Shown here one piece after another: positions 1 to 8,137 of a stretch of DNA of 64,000 bases. This DNA comes from Paenibacillus sp. FSL K6-1330 (lineage in GTDB: Bacteria; Bacillota; Bacilli; Paenibacillales; Paenibacillaceae). The translations under genes were made by a program, and so were the position numbers. Under the pieces are notes generated by a model. That model made no database searches and was not told where the DNA came from. It saw nothing but the letters and a program-made list of their open reading frames with translations. Positions within the stretch are counted from its first letter, which is position 1. Each line of letters starts with the position of its first letter. The stretch lies in NCBI RefSeq assembly GCF_037976825.1, contig NZ_CP150269.1, positions 2,741,501 through 2,805,500 on the forward strand, written 5' to 3'.

Positions 1-1
1 G

Positions 2-418
2 GAAGGCATTCAATACTTCTACTTCCCTAAACAGATTGATAAGGAACGCTTTAATCAGGAAGCGATCAATGCACAGCTGGCGGGTGGGGAAGCGCTCGTA
101 CAACTGGATGTACGGAGCATGGACGATGTGGACTTTTCGGAATCTACGACTTATCTGAATATTCGTGTGGATAAAGCCATGCCGTTCATTTGGATTGGTT
201 GTTTTATCGGTATGCTCGGCCTGATCATGGGCTTTTATTTCACCCATCGCCGGATCTGGCTGCGTATTGATAACCAAACGCTGACCCTTGGCGCACATAC
301 GAACAAGAACTGGTTTGGGCTTCGCAAGGAGATCTCCGCGATCCTCAAGCAAATGAATATCGAAGTCGATGAAAAGTCATTGGAGAATAACAGGGGGACT
401 AAGCATGAATCTAATTGA
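2..418 (+). CDS. resB: cytochrome c biogenesis protein ResB, C-terminal part (5' end outside window)
   Basis: The reading frame is open from the window edge and gives the last 138 residues. One transmembrane helix is visible at about fragment residues 61-80 (FIWIGCFIGMLGLIMGFYF), followed by a short cytoplasmic tail containing RRIWLRI, as at the ResB/Ccs1 C terminus. ResB works with ResC in the system II cytochrome c maturation complex, which delivers and attaches heme to apocytochromes outside the membrane. The stop codon lies 14 nt inside resC, so the two are translationally coupled. Identity rests on this tail plus the resC-resD-resE order downstream. The start and the large extracytoplasmic domain are not in the window. 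Confidence 0.85.
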   Translation, partial: EGIQYFYFPKQIDKERFNQEAINAQLAGGEALVQLDVRSMDDVDFSESTTYLNIRVDKAMPFIWIGCFIGMLGLIMGFYFTHRRIWLRIDNQTLTLGAHTNKNWFGLRKEISAILKQMNIEVDEKSLENNRGTKHESN

Positions 419-1658
419 TTTTAGTGGCAACGCATTTATCGTTGCTTTTACCTTGTATTGTGCGGCATTTATCATGTATGCACTTGCCGTGATGGGACGA
501 CGGTTCCGCAAGCGGGACCCGGAAGCCCATTTGGCTAAATGGGGGAAGATTGCATTTGTTACGGCATCGATCGGTTTGATCGGACATCTGCTGTACTTCT
601 TTACGAGATGGGCGGGCTCTGGACATGTGCCTGTCAGCAACATGTATGAGTTTATGACCTTCTTGTCGATGGCAATCATGATTGCCTTCCTCGTACTTTA
701 TTTTATCTACAAAAAATCGCTGCTCGGATTGTTTGCACTGCCGCTGGCTATTCTGATCATGGCGTATGCTGCTGTGTTTCCGCAGGAGGTGCAGCCGCTG
801 ATTCCTTCGCTTCAGTCCTATTGGCTGGGGATTCACGTAACCTTGGCTGCGCTGGGCGATGCATTTTTTGCGGTCGGTTTTATCGCCGGCCTGATGCACT
901 TGCTCCGTACCGTTAACTTTAGCGGAACAGACAAAGGCGCGCGCAAGGAACAGCGCTGGCTTGAACTCTGCATGTTTGCCATCGTGATCCTGATTGGATT
1001 TATTTTGTCGGTATACAGCTTCCGTGCGAGCGGATATCAGGCTGAATTTAACCAGACTTTGGTTGACCCGAAGACAGAAAATAGTACAATAGTAAAAGTG
1101 GAATATAACATGCCACCGCTTGTCGCACCTTATAAAAGCGAAACGGAGAGCATGCAGTCCTTCTTGGGCATGAAATCTCCACTCATGGAAGCTCCGTCCT
1201 GGATGCACGGCGTGAACGCTGGACGTAAGCTGAATACGGTGATATGGTCGCTGATCACGGGGTTGATCCTGTACGGATTGCTCCGCCTTATCCTGCGCAA
1301 GCCGCTGGCCAAGTTCATTCAGCCTGCCCTTAATAGATTGGATCCGGACGATCTGGATGAAATCAGTTATCGAGCCATTGCGATTGGGTTCCCGGTATTT
1401 ACACTGGGAGGTCTCATATTCGCCATGATTTGGGCAGAAATTGCCTGGGGCCGGTTCTGGGGCTGGGATCCGAAGGAAGTATGGGCGCTTATTACATGGT
1501 TGTTCTACAGCGTGTACCTTCATCTCCGGCTATCGCGCGGCTGGCAGGGTAAATATTCGTCCTGGCTGTCCGTTATCGGCTTTATCGTGGTCATGTTTAC
1601 GCTGGTCGGCGTCAACTTGATAATCGCGGGTCTGCATTCCTATGCGGGAACCGATTAA
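405..1658 (+). CDS. resC: cytochrome c biogenesis protein ResC (CcsA family)
   Basis: This 417-residue polytopic membrane protein carries the heme-handling signature WGRFWGWDPKE near residue 348, with conserved histidines nearby (HLR, GLHSY). Together with ResB it moves heme across the membrane and ligates it to CxxCH motifs, as needed for the c-type cytochrome QcrC encoded at 52633. I chose ATG at 405 because a GGGGG ribosome site sits just upstream and the protein then begins at the usual position. An in-frame ATG at 369 lies inside resB and lacks such a site. The gene overlaps resB by 14 nt. A hairpin terminator follows it. Confidence 0.95.
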   Translation: MNLIDFSGNAFIVAFTLYCAAFIMYALAVMGRRFRKRDPEAHLAKWGKIAFVTASIGLIGHLLYFFTRWAGSGHVPVSNMYEFMTFLSMAIMIAFLVLYFIYKKSLLGLFALPLAILIMAYAAVFPQEVQPLIPSLQSYWLGIHVTLAALGDAFFAVGFIAGLMHLLRTVNFSGTDKGARKEQRWLELCMFAIVILIGFILSVYSFRASGYQAEFNQTLVDPKTENSTIVKVEYNMPPLVAPYKSETESMQSFLGMKSPLMEAPSWMHGVNAGRKLNTVIWSLITGLILYGLLRLILRKPLAKFIQPALNRLDPDDLDEISYRAIAIGFPVFTLGGLIFAMIWAEIAWGRFWGWDPKEVWALITWLFYSVYLHLRLSRGWQGKYSSWLSVIGFIVVMFTLVGVNLIIAGLHSYAGTD

Positions 1659-1684
1659 TGTAAATCGAATAGCAGTGAATGATC

Positions 1685-1731
1685 AATCAGAAGGGCCCTT
1701 TCTTAATCAAGAGGGCCACTTCTGATTTTCC
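1685..1731 (+). terminator. hairpin terminator between resC and resD
   Basis: AATCAGAAG and CTTCTGATT form the outer stem and GGCCCT/AGGGCC the inner stem, with an AU-rich loop, followed by TTTTC. It would end the resBC transcript, so resD may have its own promoter or be expressed by partial read-through. Confidence 0.7.
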
Positions 1732-1758
1732 CTATAAAAATGAAGGAGTTGGCTGCCA

Positions 1759-2475
1759 ATGTCAGAGCACGGAAATCGCATACTAGTTGTTGATGATGAA
1801 GAACGAATTCGCCGATTGTTAAAAATGTATTTGGAGAAGGAAGGGTATGAAATCGAAGAGGCGGAGGATGGAGAAACTGCTCTTCGCAAAGCAAGTTCCG
1901 AAGACTACGGGCTCGTTATTCTGGATGTGATGCTGCCCGGGATGGATGGTGTCGAAGTGTGCACACGTCTCCGTCAGGTAAAATCTACGCCTATTCTCAT
2001 GCTGACTGCCAAGGGTGAGGAGATCAATCGCGTACAGGGATTTGAAGTGGGGGCCGACGATTATGTTGTGAAGCCGTTCAGTCCGCGCGAGGTGATCTAT
2101 CGTGTTAAAGCGATTTTACGCCGCTCGTCCGCTACGGCCTATTTGAGCAAGGAACCGAACCCAAGCAACAGCATTGTTTTCCCGCATTTGATCATTGAAC
2201 ATGATGCTCACCGCGTGACGGCCGGAGGGCATGAAATCAGCTTGACGCCGAAGGAGTATGAGCTTCTGCACTACCTAGCCTCGTCCCCGGACAAAGTATT
2301 CTCGCGCGAAGAACTGCTTAAGGACGTTTGGAATTATGAATTTTTCGGCGATCTTCGCACCGTCGATACCCACGTAAAGCGGCTGCGCGAGAAGTTAAAT
2401 AAGGTATCCGCAGAATCCGCAGCGATGATTACGACCGTATGGGGAGTAGGCTACAAGCTGGAGGTACCGAAGTAA
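1759..2475 (+). CDS. resD: response regulator ResD (OmpR family)
   Basis: This 238-residue OmpR/PhoB-type regulator has an N-terminal receiver domain with the acidic pair after VVDDEE, the phosphoacceptor Asp56 in VILDVMLPGMD and the switch lysine in VKPFSP. A C-terminal winged helix contains LTPKEYELL and the recognition region DTHVKRLREKL. In B. subtilis, ResD activates genes for aerobic and anaerobic respiration when phosphorylated by ResE. The ribosome site AAGGAG is about 10 nt before the ATG. Position next to resBC and resE supports the name over other OmpR regulators. Confidence 0.92.
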   Translation: MSEHGNRILVVDDEERIRRLLKMYLEKEGYEIEEAEDGETALRKASSEDYGLVILDVMLPGMDGVEVCTRLRQVKSTPILMLTAKGEEINRVQGFEVGADDYVVKPFSPREVIYRVKAILRRSSATAYLSKEPNPSNSIVFPHLIIEHDAHRVTAGGHEISLTPKEYELLHYLASSPDKVFSREELLKDVWNYEFFGDLRTVDTHVKRLREKLNKVSAESAAMITTVWGVGYKLEVPK

Positions 2476-2476
2476 C

Positions 2477-3910
2477 GTGAGTTTCTGGAGATCACTCGTC
2501 GGCAAGTTGTGGATTACGATAACCTGTTTAGTCGCGTGCGTACTGCTGACGCTCGGATTATTTTTGCTCCCCTATATCGATACCACGTTTGCGAATTCGG
2601 ATGCCATCAAACGTTTATTTACTTATGTGGCCATTATTGGTTTTTCGATGACCACCTTTTTCGGGTTGTTTCTGTTAACGAAGATTACCCAGCCCATGCA
2701 GCAGCTCATTGAGGCAGCCAATGACATCCGAAAAGGGAAGTATGGCACTCGATTAAATTTGGTAACCAGTGATGAGATTGGCGAGCTGGCCAATACGTTC
2801 AACCATATGGCAGCAGAGCTGGAAACGAATATCCGCAATTTGAACCATGAGAAGGAGCATCTATCCAGTGTGCTGAGAAGCATGAGTGACGCGGTGATTA
2901 CTTTTGATAATCATGGTCAGGTCATTTTGGTGAACCCGCCAGGGCAGGAAATCATGAAAACCTGGAAAGGGCTGCAATGGGATGATGAGCTGCAGGGCGG
3001 AGGCTGGGCGGCCGATGTCATGCCAAAACCGCTCAGTGAGCTTTATTATGCCACCGTGAACGAAGGAAAAGACCAAAGCGCTGACCTGCATGTGAAGCAG
3101 GGAATATGGTCAGCCCATATGGCTCCCTTATATTCGGATGAGGTGATCCGCGGCGCCGTTGTCGTGTTAAGAGATATTACCGAGCAAGTTACGCTGGAGA
3201 AGATGCGTACGGATTTCATCGCCAACGTGTCGCATGAAATCCGTACACCGCTGTCCATGATGCAGGGCTACAGTGAAGCGCTGCTTGACGGAATGGCAGC
3301 TTCACCGGAAGAGAGCAGAGAATTGATACAGGTAATTCATGAGGAATCGCTTCGTATGGGCCGACTGGTGAAGGATCTGCTTGATTTAACCCGTATGGAA
3401 GCGGGGCATGCAGAGCTGTCCCTGCGGAAGATGGATGCAGGTGAATTGTGTGAAAGGGTATATCGGAAGTTTACTGTTCGAGCCAAGGAGCGTGGTATTG
3501 ATCTTCAGCTTAATAAACTTCACTCGAATCTTCTGCTCGAAGCGGCGGATGAAGATAAGCTAGAACAGGTGCTGACCAATCTGCTGGACAACGCTTTTCG
3601 TCATACGCCTTCAGGCAAGCAGATTCGAATCATTGCGGATCGGATTACCGTATCGAACACAGAGGCTCTCCAGGTGAAGATTAGCGACCAAGGCATCGGT
3701 ATTCCGCCTGAGGATCTGCCTTTTGTTTTTGAGCGATTCTACAAGGCCGATAAAGCGCGTGTGCGGGGGGAGACGGTGGGAACCGGCATAGGCCTCGCCA
3801 TCGTGAAAAATATCGTGATTGCGCATCATGGTACGATTAACGCAACAAGTGAAGTAGGCGAAGGAACGGTGTTTACGATGATCATTCCAACAAAATCGGC
3901 AGAATCTTAG
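2477..3910 (+). CDS. resE: sensor histidine kinase ResE
   Basis: This 477-residue membrane kinase has two transmembrane helices at about residues 11-34 and 47-69. Next come a HAMP linker (KITQPMQQLIEAA), a PAS-like segment starting near SMSDAVITFDNHG, a HisKA dimerisation domain with phosphoacceptor His253 in FIANVSHEIRTPL, and an ATPase domain with LTNLLDNAFRH, DQGIGIPPED and GTGIGLAIV. It is the partner of ResD. Only about 12 residues separate the two helices, so there is almost no extracytoplasmic sensor; signal detection probably falls to the cytoplasmic PAS region. The start is GTG, one base after the resD stop, with GGAGG inside the end of resD. Confidence 0.92.
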   Translation: MSFWRSLVGKLWITITCLVACVLLTLGLFLLPYIDTTFANSDAIKRLFTYVAIIGFSMTTFFGLFLLTKITQPMQQLIEAANDIRKGKYGTRLNLVTSDEIGELANTFNHMAAELETNIRNLNHEKEHLSSVLRSMSDAVITFDNHGQVILVNPPGQEIMKTWKGLQWDDELQGGGWAADVMPKPLSELYYATVNEGKDQSADLHVKQGIWSAHMAPLYSDEVIRGAVVVLRDITEQVTLEKMRTDFIANVSHEIRTPLSMMQGYSEALLDGMAASPEESRELIQVIHEESLRMGRLVKDLLDLTRMEAGHAELSLRKMDAGELCERVYRKFTVRAKERGIDLQLNKLHSNLLLEAADEDKLEQVLTNLLDNAFRHTPSGKQIRIIADRITVSNTEALQVKISDQGIGIPPEDLPFVFERFYKADKARVRGETVGTGIGLAIVKNIVIAHHGTINATSEVGEGTVFTMIIPTKSAES

Positions 3911-3932
3911 GGAATGTCTCCACAAAAGACAA

Positions 3933-3960
3933 AACACGCTCACAGGGAGCGTGTTTTTTT
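3933..3960 (+). terminator. Rho-independent terminator of resDE
   Basis: AACACGCTC pairs with GAGCGTGTT around a short loop and is followed by seven T residues. Confidence 0.9.
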
Positions 3961-3973
3961 GTTGAAATTAAGA

Positions 3974-4008
3974 GGTTAATCTTGTTCTACGTGGAACAAT
4001 GATTAACC
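3974..4008. terminator. 35-bp inverted repeat between convergent resE and serA
   Basis: GGTTAATC-TTGTTC pairs with GAACAA-GATTAACC with one unpaired T and a six-base centre. It lies 26 nt beyond the serA stop and is the likely 3' end of serA transcripts, although the downstream T run on the minus strand is weak. The centre resembles a degenerate parS site; see findings. Confidence 0.55.
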
Positions 4009-4033
4009 CCTTATATCTTAAATTGGCCTGAAT

Positions 4034-5626
4034 TTAGCCCAGCGCGATTTGCTGCGCGGTGTTCAGTTCCGGCAGCCCGGTAAGCTTGATCAGAACGTCC
4101 TTAGGAACGTCTTTATCCACCGTCAGAAGCATGATGGCTTCCCCGCCGATGACTTTACGTCCAACCTGCATGGAGGCGATGTTGACATCGTTCTCGCCGA
4201 GCAGCGTTCCGACACGACCGATAAGGCCCGGTTTGTCGTTATGGGAAATCAGAATCAGATGACCTTCCGGAGAAATATCGACCGGGAATTTATCCAGACG
4301 GACAATCCGTTCGCCGTAACCCAGCAGGAGGGTACCTGCAACAATTCGCTCCAAACCGTTTTGCGTTTTAAGCGTAACGGTAACGAGGTTGGTAAAGTCT
4401 TTGGTTTTTGGTGTCTGGGACACAACGACGTGCAGATCACGGCTCTTCGCCAAATGCATGGAGTTTACAATATTCACTTCGCTTCCGAGGTGGCGTTCCA
4501 GCACTCCCTTCACGATGTATCGGGTCAGGGCTTGCGTATCGACTTCAGCCAGCTCGCCTGCATAGTCAACGTGAATCTCCTTCACCGCGTGTGCGGTGAT
4601 CTGAGCAGCTACACTGCCCAGTTTCTCGCCGAGCGAGAAGTATGGCTGCAGCTTGTTCATCACGCTAGCCGCTACAAGCGGGAAGTTGACCGCATTCTTA
4701 AACGGCTCGTTGCGAAGGATATGGAGCACTTGTTCCGATACATCAATCGCAACGTTCTCCTGAGCCTCAACAGTAGATGCACCCAAATGCGGGGTTACAA
4801 TAACCTTTGGATGGTTCAGGAACGGATGATCGCTTTCAGGCGGCTCATGTTCAAACACGTCAAATGCGGCTCCGGCAACAATGCCTTCATCGATGGCTTC
4901 CACGAGGGCACGCTCGTCAATAATGCCGCCACGGGCGCAGTTCACGATGCGCATGCCGCGCTTCATGACTTCGAATTGCGGTCTTGCGATCATATGGCGG
5001 GTTTCCGGCGTAAGCGGAGTATGGACCGTAATGAAGTCTGCGCTGCGGATAATGTTATCTACCGAGGAGAGTGTCACGCCCAGTTTGTCCGCACGCTCTT
5101 CCGTCAAGAACGGATCGAAGGCAAGGATGTTCATGCCGAAAGCCTTGGCGCGTTTAGCTACCTCGCTGCCGATCCTTCCCATTCCCATAACGCCCAGCGT
5201 TTTGTTGCGCAGCTCAACGCCGAGGAAGGATTTGCGGTCCCAGGATCCGCCTACCGTCTTGGCATAGGCCTGCGGGATGTGGCGGGCGAGGGCGATCATC
5301 ATGGCAAATGTATGCTCTGCAGTGGTAATCGTGTTACCGTCAGGCGCATTAATAACAACGATCCCGCGTTTCGTAGCGGCTTCAAGATCGATATTGTCAA
5401 CGCCAACACCAGCACGGCCGACAACCTTGAGATTGGTTCCTGCATTCATAATGCGTTCTGTCACACGTGTCTGACTCCGTACGAGGAGCCCGTCATATTC
5501 ACCGATAATGGCAGTGAGCTCATCTTCATTAAGCCCCGTTTTTTTGTCTACCTGCACATCGGCGGCATCCATTAATTGCTGGATCCCCAAATCACTGATC
5601 GGATCCGATACCAATACTTTAAACAT
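4034..5626 (-). CDS. serA: D-3-phosphoglycerate dehydrogenase
   Basis: This 530-residue enzyme oxidises 3-phosphoglycerate to 3-phosphohydroxypyruvate, the first step of serine synthesis. The NAD-binding loop GMGRIG is at residues 148-153. The catalytic set is visible as Arg232 in ARGGIIDE, Glu in FEHEPP near 259-261 and His280 in TPHLGAST. A long intervening domain and a C-terminal ACT domain (ISHNDKPGLIGRVGTLL) make it the long type found in Bacillus, where the ACT domain can bind serine. It is a single-gene minus-strand unit controlled by the T-box leader upstream. An AGGAAGAG ribosome site precedes the ATG. Confidence 0.96.
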   Translation of the reverse strand: MFKVLVSDPISDLGIQQLMDAADVQVDKKTGLNEDELTAIIGEYDGLLVRSQTRVTERIMNAGTNLKVVGRAGVGVDNIDLEAATKRGIVVINAPDGNTITTAEHTFAMMIALARHIPQAYAKTVGGSWDRKSFLGVELRNKTLGVMGMGRIGSEVAKRAKAFGMNILAFDPFLTEERADKLGVTLSSVDNIIRSADFITVHTPLTPETRHMIARPQFEVMKRGMRIVNCARGGIIDERALVEAIDEGIVAGAAFDVFEHEPPESDHPFLNHPKVIVTPHLGASTVEAQENVAIDVSEQVLHILRNEPFKNAVNFPLVAASVMNKLQPYFSLGEKLGSVAAQITAHAVKEIHVDYAGELAEVDTQALTRYIVKGVLERHLGSEVNIVNSMHLAKSRDLHVVVSQTPKTKDFTNLVTVTLKTQNGLERIVAGTLLLGYGERIVRLDKFPVDISPEGHLILISHNDKPGLIGRVGTLLGENDVNIASMQVGRKVIGGEAIMLLTVDKDVPKDVLIKLTGLPELNTAQQIALG

Positions 5627-5784
5627 GGTTTCTCTTCCTCCTTAAAATCCTCTATAAATTGCGGTATTGCAATATTGAATAAGGATTACGCTGGGCGTAT
5701 TCCGTTATACACCAAAGATTCCAATAGAGCTGCAAGAGGTCTATACAGGTTTGACGCGGTGTCGTGGCAAAGAGACAGGAACAT

Positions 5785-6059
5785 AAAAAAACTCCCAATC
5801 CGCATACTACCTCCGTAGTAAGGGACGAGAGTTATTCGTGGTGCCACCCTTATTCGCTGCCAAGATGCGGCAGCCTCAAGCGGTCTGTTCAGACCATGAT
5901 TGGTAACGGATATCATCCGATTTGCGCCTACTTCAAGTTTCAGCGAAATATCTCAGGAACGCTTAAGAATACTTTTACGCCACCGATTTACACCAACCAT
6001 CGGCTCTCTGAGGACGTTACAGCTTCTCTTTTCCATCATCGGTTTTCACAGATTAATTT
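5785..6059 (-). promoter_or_regulatory. T-box leader (serine type) of serA
   Basis: On the minus strand the leader holds the T-box core AGGGTGGCACCACG (plus coordinates 5837-5850) and a distal stem I segment with AGAGAGCCGATGGTTGG. A terminator hairpin closes it, with AACTC (RNA sense) of 5829-5833 pairing to GAGTT of 5790-5794, enclosing TACTAC-GGAG-GTAGTA, then seven U (5785-5791). Uncharged tRNA binding should favour the antiterminator and allow serA expression. Candidate serine specifier codons in the 3' side of stem I are AGC (plus 5961-5963) and UCC (plus 5956-5958); I could not decide between them by eye. Confidence 0.9.
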
Positions 6060-6065
6060 TTTCAT

Positions 6066-6094
6066 AATGTATCATGGCTCTAACATTGTGTCAA
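6066..6094 (-). promoter_or_regulatory. sigma-A promoter of the serA leader
   Basis: On the minus strand, TTGACA (plus 6089-6094) is followed after 17 bp by TACATT (plus 6066-6071). Transcription would start near 6059, just upstream of T-box stem I. Confidence 0.75.
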
Positions 6095-6149
6095 TAGGTG
6101 TTTATTCTGTCCATAGGCCTTATAGTAGGGGAAGAATCAAGGGTTAGCC

Positions 6150-6179
6150 TTGAATGTCATGCCGTTAATTTGCTATGAT
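6150..6179 (+). promoter_or_regulatory. probable sigma-A promoter of the CPBP protease operon
   Basis: TTGAAT, an 18-bp spacer and TATGAT, with a TGC extended -10. It lies about 95 nt before the first gene of the 6275-8086 operon and diverges from the serA promoter. Confidence 0.5.
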
Positions 6180-6274
6180 GCATATGCCCGCCTATGATTG
6201 AATTATTCTGATATTACTATGGTTGTCCACGAAAATATCTTTAAAAATCAAGATGAAAGACAGGCCCATCTTCT

Positions 6275-6859
6275 ATGAAAAAATTTAAAATACGCGTAAA
6301 AAGAATCGAGGCCCATCAATTAAATGATCGGCTGCTGCTTATTAATCTGTATCTTACCCAAGCATTGACGCTAATTGCAGGTTTGATCTGGATCCTGTTT
6401 CAGCAGAGGAATCCGTTTGGGCTCTTTATCATTCCGAAGGATATCGAGTTTGTATATTGGGGGCTCGGACTTGCTGCAGCAATGCTGGTCGTGGATTTTG
6501 TATTATCCCGGTTTGTGTCAGAGGATAGTATGGACGATGGCGGAATCAATGAAATGTTGTTCCGAAAAAGGCCGGTTTGGCATATTTTTATTATAGCTCT
6601 GATCGTATCCATCTGTGAGGAGTTATTGTTTCGAGGAGCCATCCAGCATGCGTTCGGACCATATTGGACTAGTATCTTGTTCGCACTTATTCATGTCAGA
6701 TATTTAAAACATTGGCTTCCAACCGGATGGGTTTTCTTGAGCAGTTACGGTCTGGGTTATGTTTATATTCAAACGGGTACCATTTGGGCGCCCATCCTGT
6801 GCCATTTTCTGATTGATTTCATATCAGGAATGTTGATTCGGTTTCGGAGGAAAGAGTAA
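6275..6859 (+). CDS. CPBP family intramembrane glutamic protease (YpbD position)
   Basis: This 194-residue protein has several transmembrane helices. The CPBP (Abi) signature is visible: EELLFRGAIQ supplies the paired glutamates and arginine, LIHVRYL gives the first histidine region and ILCHFLIDF the C-terminal histidine. Such proteins are relatives of Rce1 and bacteriocin-immunity proteases; the substrate is not known here. Order with the next genes matches B. subtilis ypbD-ypbE-ypbG. The ribosome site before ATG 6275 is weak. It is the first gene of a tight operon, with the next start 2 nt beyond the stop. Confidence 0.8.
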   Translation: MKKFKIRVKRIEAHQLNDRLLLINLYLTQALTLIAGLIWILFQQRNPFGLFIIPKDIEFVYWGLGLAAAMLVVDFVLSRFVSEDSMDDGGINEMLFRKRPVWHIFIIALIVSICEELLFRGAIQHAFGPYWTSILFALIHVRYLKHWLPTGWVFLSSYGLGYVYIQTGTIWAPILCHFLIDFISGMLIRFRRKE

Positions 6860-6860
6860 C

Positions 6861-7271
6861 ATGAACGAACTTAGCAGAATGCAGCGACATCAGAGCCGAA
6901 AAAAAAGCCGCAAGAACAAGTCAACGGCTCAATCAGAAAAAAGAGCGGCAGCGAAATCGCGACAAGCAGATGAAACATCGAGTCGATCTAAATCGTCACC
7001 CTCCACAAGTTCCGTGGAACAAAAGCACCAGAGAAGCAGAACAGGGGATGGATTGAGTCGTTCCAGATCGACCCGGTCCCGCCAGCGTCAAGCAGAGGAA
7101 GAAGCGTCTGCTCCTAAACGAACGAATACATATTCCTCGTATCGCGTAAGAATGAGCAAATGGTTTGTGAACTCATTGATCGTCATTTTCATATTGTTAA
7201 TGGTGGGTCTTCTGTGGTGGGGACTTATCGGAGCGCCTCCATTAAAGGAATTATTAAAGGAGTTATTATGA
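6861..7271 (+). CDS. basic Ser/Arg/Lys-rich protein with C-terminal membrane anchor
   Basis: This 136-residue protein is not recognised by family. The first 95 residues are low-complexity and strongly basic (many RSRS, KSRKNK and SRSK runs) and probably disordered. A single transmembrane helix follows at about residues 103-121 (VNSLIVIFILLMVGLLWWG), then a short KELLKELL tail. The predicted topology is tail-anchored with a cytoplasmic positively charged domain that could bind nucleic acid or acidic membrane. It sits where B. subtilis has ypbE, but I see no clear LysM domain, so homology is not claimed. It overlaps the next gene by 4 nt (ATGA). Confidence 0.7.
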   Translation: MNELSRMQRHQSRKKSRKNKSTAQSEKRAAAKSRQADETSSRSKSSPSTSSVEQKHQRSRTGDGLSRSRSTRSRQRQAEEEASAPKRTNTYSSYRVRMSKWFVNSLIVIFILLMVGLLWWGLIGAPPLKELLKELL

Positions 7272-8086
7272 GTGTGTTGATGTGGATAGCAGGTGCTGCG
7301 GCGCTTGGTGCAGGCGCTATCGGCTGGATGAGGGCTGAAGCCAGGGGCTATCGGGTGCGTGAAGAAGAAGTGGTATCCGAACGTGTCCCTCACTCGTTTG
7401 ACGGTTTTCGGATATTGTTCATTACCGATATACATCGCAGACAATTATCAGAAGAAAAGCTATTATCCAATCTATCATCGGTGGATTGCGTACTGCTTGG
7501 TGGAGATATTACGGAAAGAGGCGTGCCCCTTCAGCGTATGAGGCATAATATGTCGGTGCTGGTCCGTATCGCACCCGTGTATGCCGTCTTGGGGAATCAT
7601 GATTTGAATGCAGGCAAGGACGCCGTCCGTAAAGTATTACGGGAGAGCGGCGTTACTCTGCTGAATGACAAGACCGTTACGTTAAAGCGCAGTAACGAGC
7701 TTATGGTTCTCAGCGGGGTAAGGCAGCCGGCAAGCCGGAAGCACCCGTATACAAGATTTCGGGGAAATGCAGCCGAAGACCAGTATCACATTATTCTGGT
7801 GCATGATCCAATATGGGTCAAAGACAAGGATGCGGTGCATGGGGATCTCGTGCTGGCGGGACATACCCATGGGGGGCAGATTGTACTGCCAGTTGCAGGA
7901 GCCGTTCGATTGACACGTTTCTACAAGAAGTTTAAATCCGGATGGTATACGCTGCCGAGAAAGGCGGGCGAAACCAAGCATTCTTCCAGGATGCTGATCA
8001 GCCGGGGATTCGGCACTTCGCATATCCCGCTGCGCTTGCAATGTCCCGCAGAATATCATGTGATTACACTACGCAAAAAACCTTAA
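7268..8086 (+). CDS. calcineurin-like metallophosphoesterase (YpbG position)
   Basis: This 272-residue protein has an N-terminal signal anchor (SVLMWIAGAAALGAGAIGW). The metallophosphoesterase motifs are in order: FITDIH, GGDIT, GNHD, VHDP and AGHTHGGQ, which supply the two-metal site. Relatives such as YkuE and YpbG are membrane-associated phosphodiesterases; the substrate here is unknown. The start at ATG 7268 is supported by AAGGAG 7 nt upstream and by the ATGA overlap with the previous gene. An upstream in-frame GTG at 7160 would run through the previous gene and has no ribosome site. Confidence 0.85.
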   Translation: MSVLMWIAGAAALGAGAIGWMRAEARGYRVREEEVVSERVPHSFDGFRILFITDIHRRQLSEEKLLSNLSSVDCVLLGGDITERGVPLQRMRHNMSVLVRIAPVYAVLGNHDLNAGKDAVRKVLRESGVTLLNDKTVTLKRSNELMVLSGVRQPASRKHPYTRFRGNAAEDQYHIILVHDPIWVKDKDAVHGDLVLAGHTHGGQIVLPVAGAVRLTRFYKKFKSGWYTLPRKAGETKHSSRMLISRGFGTSHIPLRLQCPAEYHVITLRKKP

Positions 8087-8123
8087 TTCGATCGTCAGAT
8101 GGTGACGGCAGAATTAAGGTTTT
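8077..8123. terminator. bidirectional terminator, phosphoesterase / deacetylase
   Basis: AAAACCTTAATTC pairs perfectly with GAATTAAGGTTTT, with a nested CGTCA/TGACG. T runs exist on both strands. It overlaps the phosphoesterase stop and serves the convergent gene at 8138. Confidence 0.85.
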
Positions 8124-8137
8124 TGTGTTTTCTCGGA

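Noticed and set aside
411..1523. 370-codon open frame opposite resC
   Set aside because: Antisense shadow; rich in His, Gln and Arg and lacking any domain, whereas ResC is clearly supported.
4049..5575. 508-codon open frame on the strand opposite serA
   Set aside because: Antisense shadow of a high-GC third-position gene; no ribosome site and composition unlike a real protein, while serA on the other strand has all family motifs.
5764..6147. 127-codon open frame on the plus strand across the serA leader
   Set aside because: Coincides exactly with the T-box RNA on the minus strand; the sequence is explained by RNA structure.
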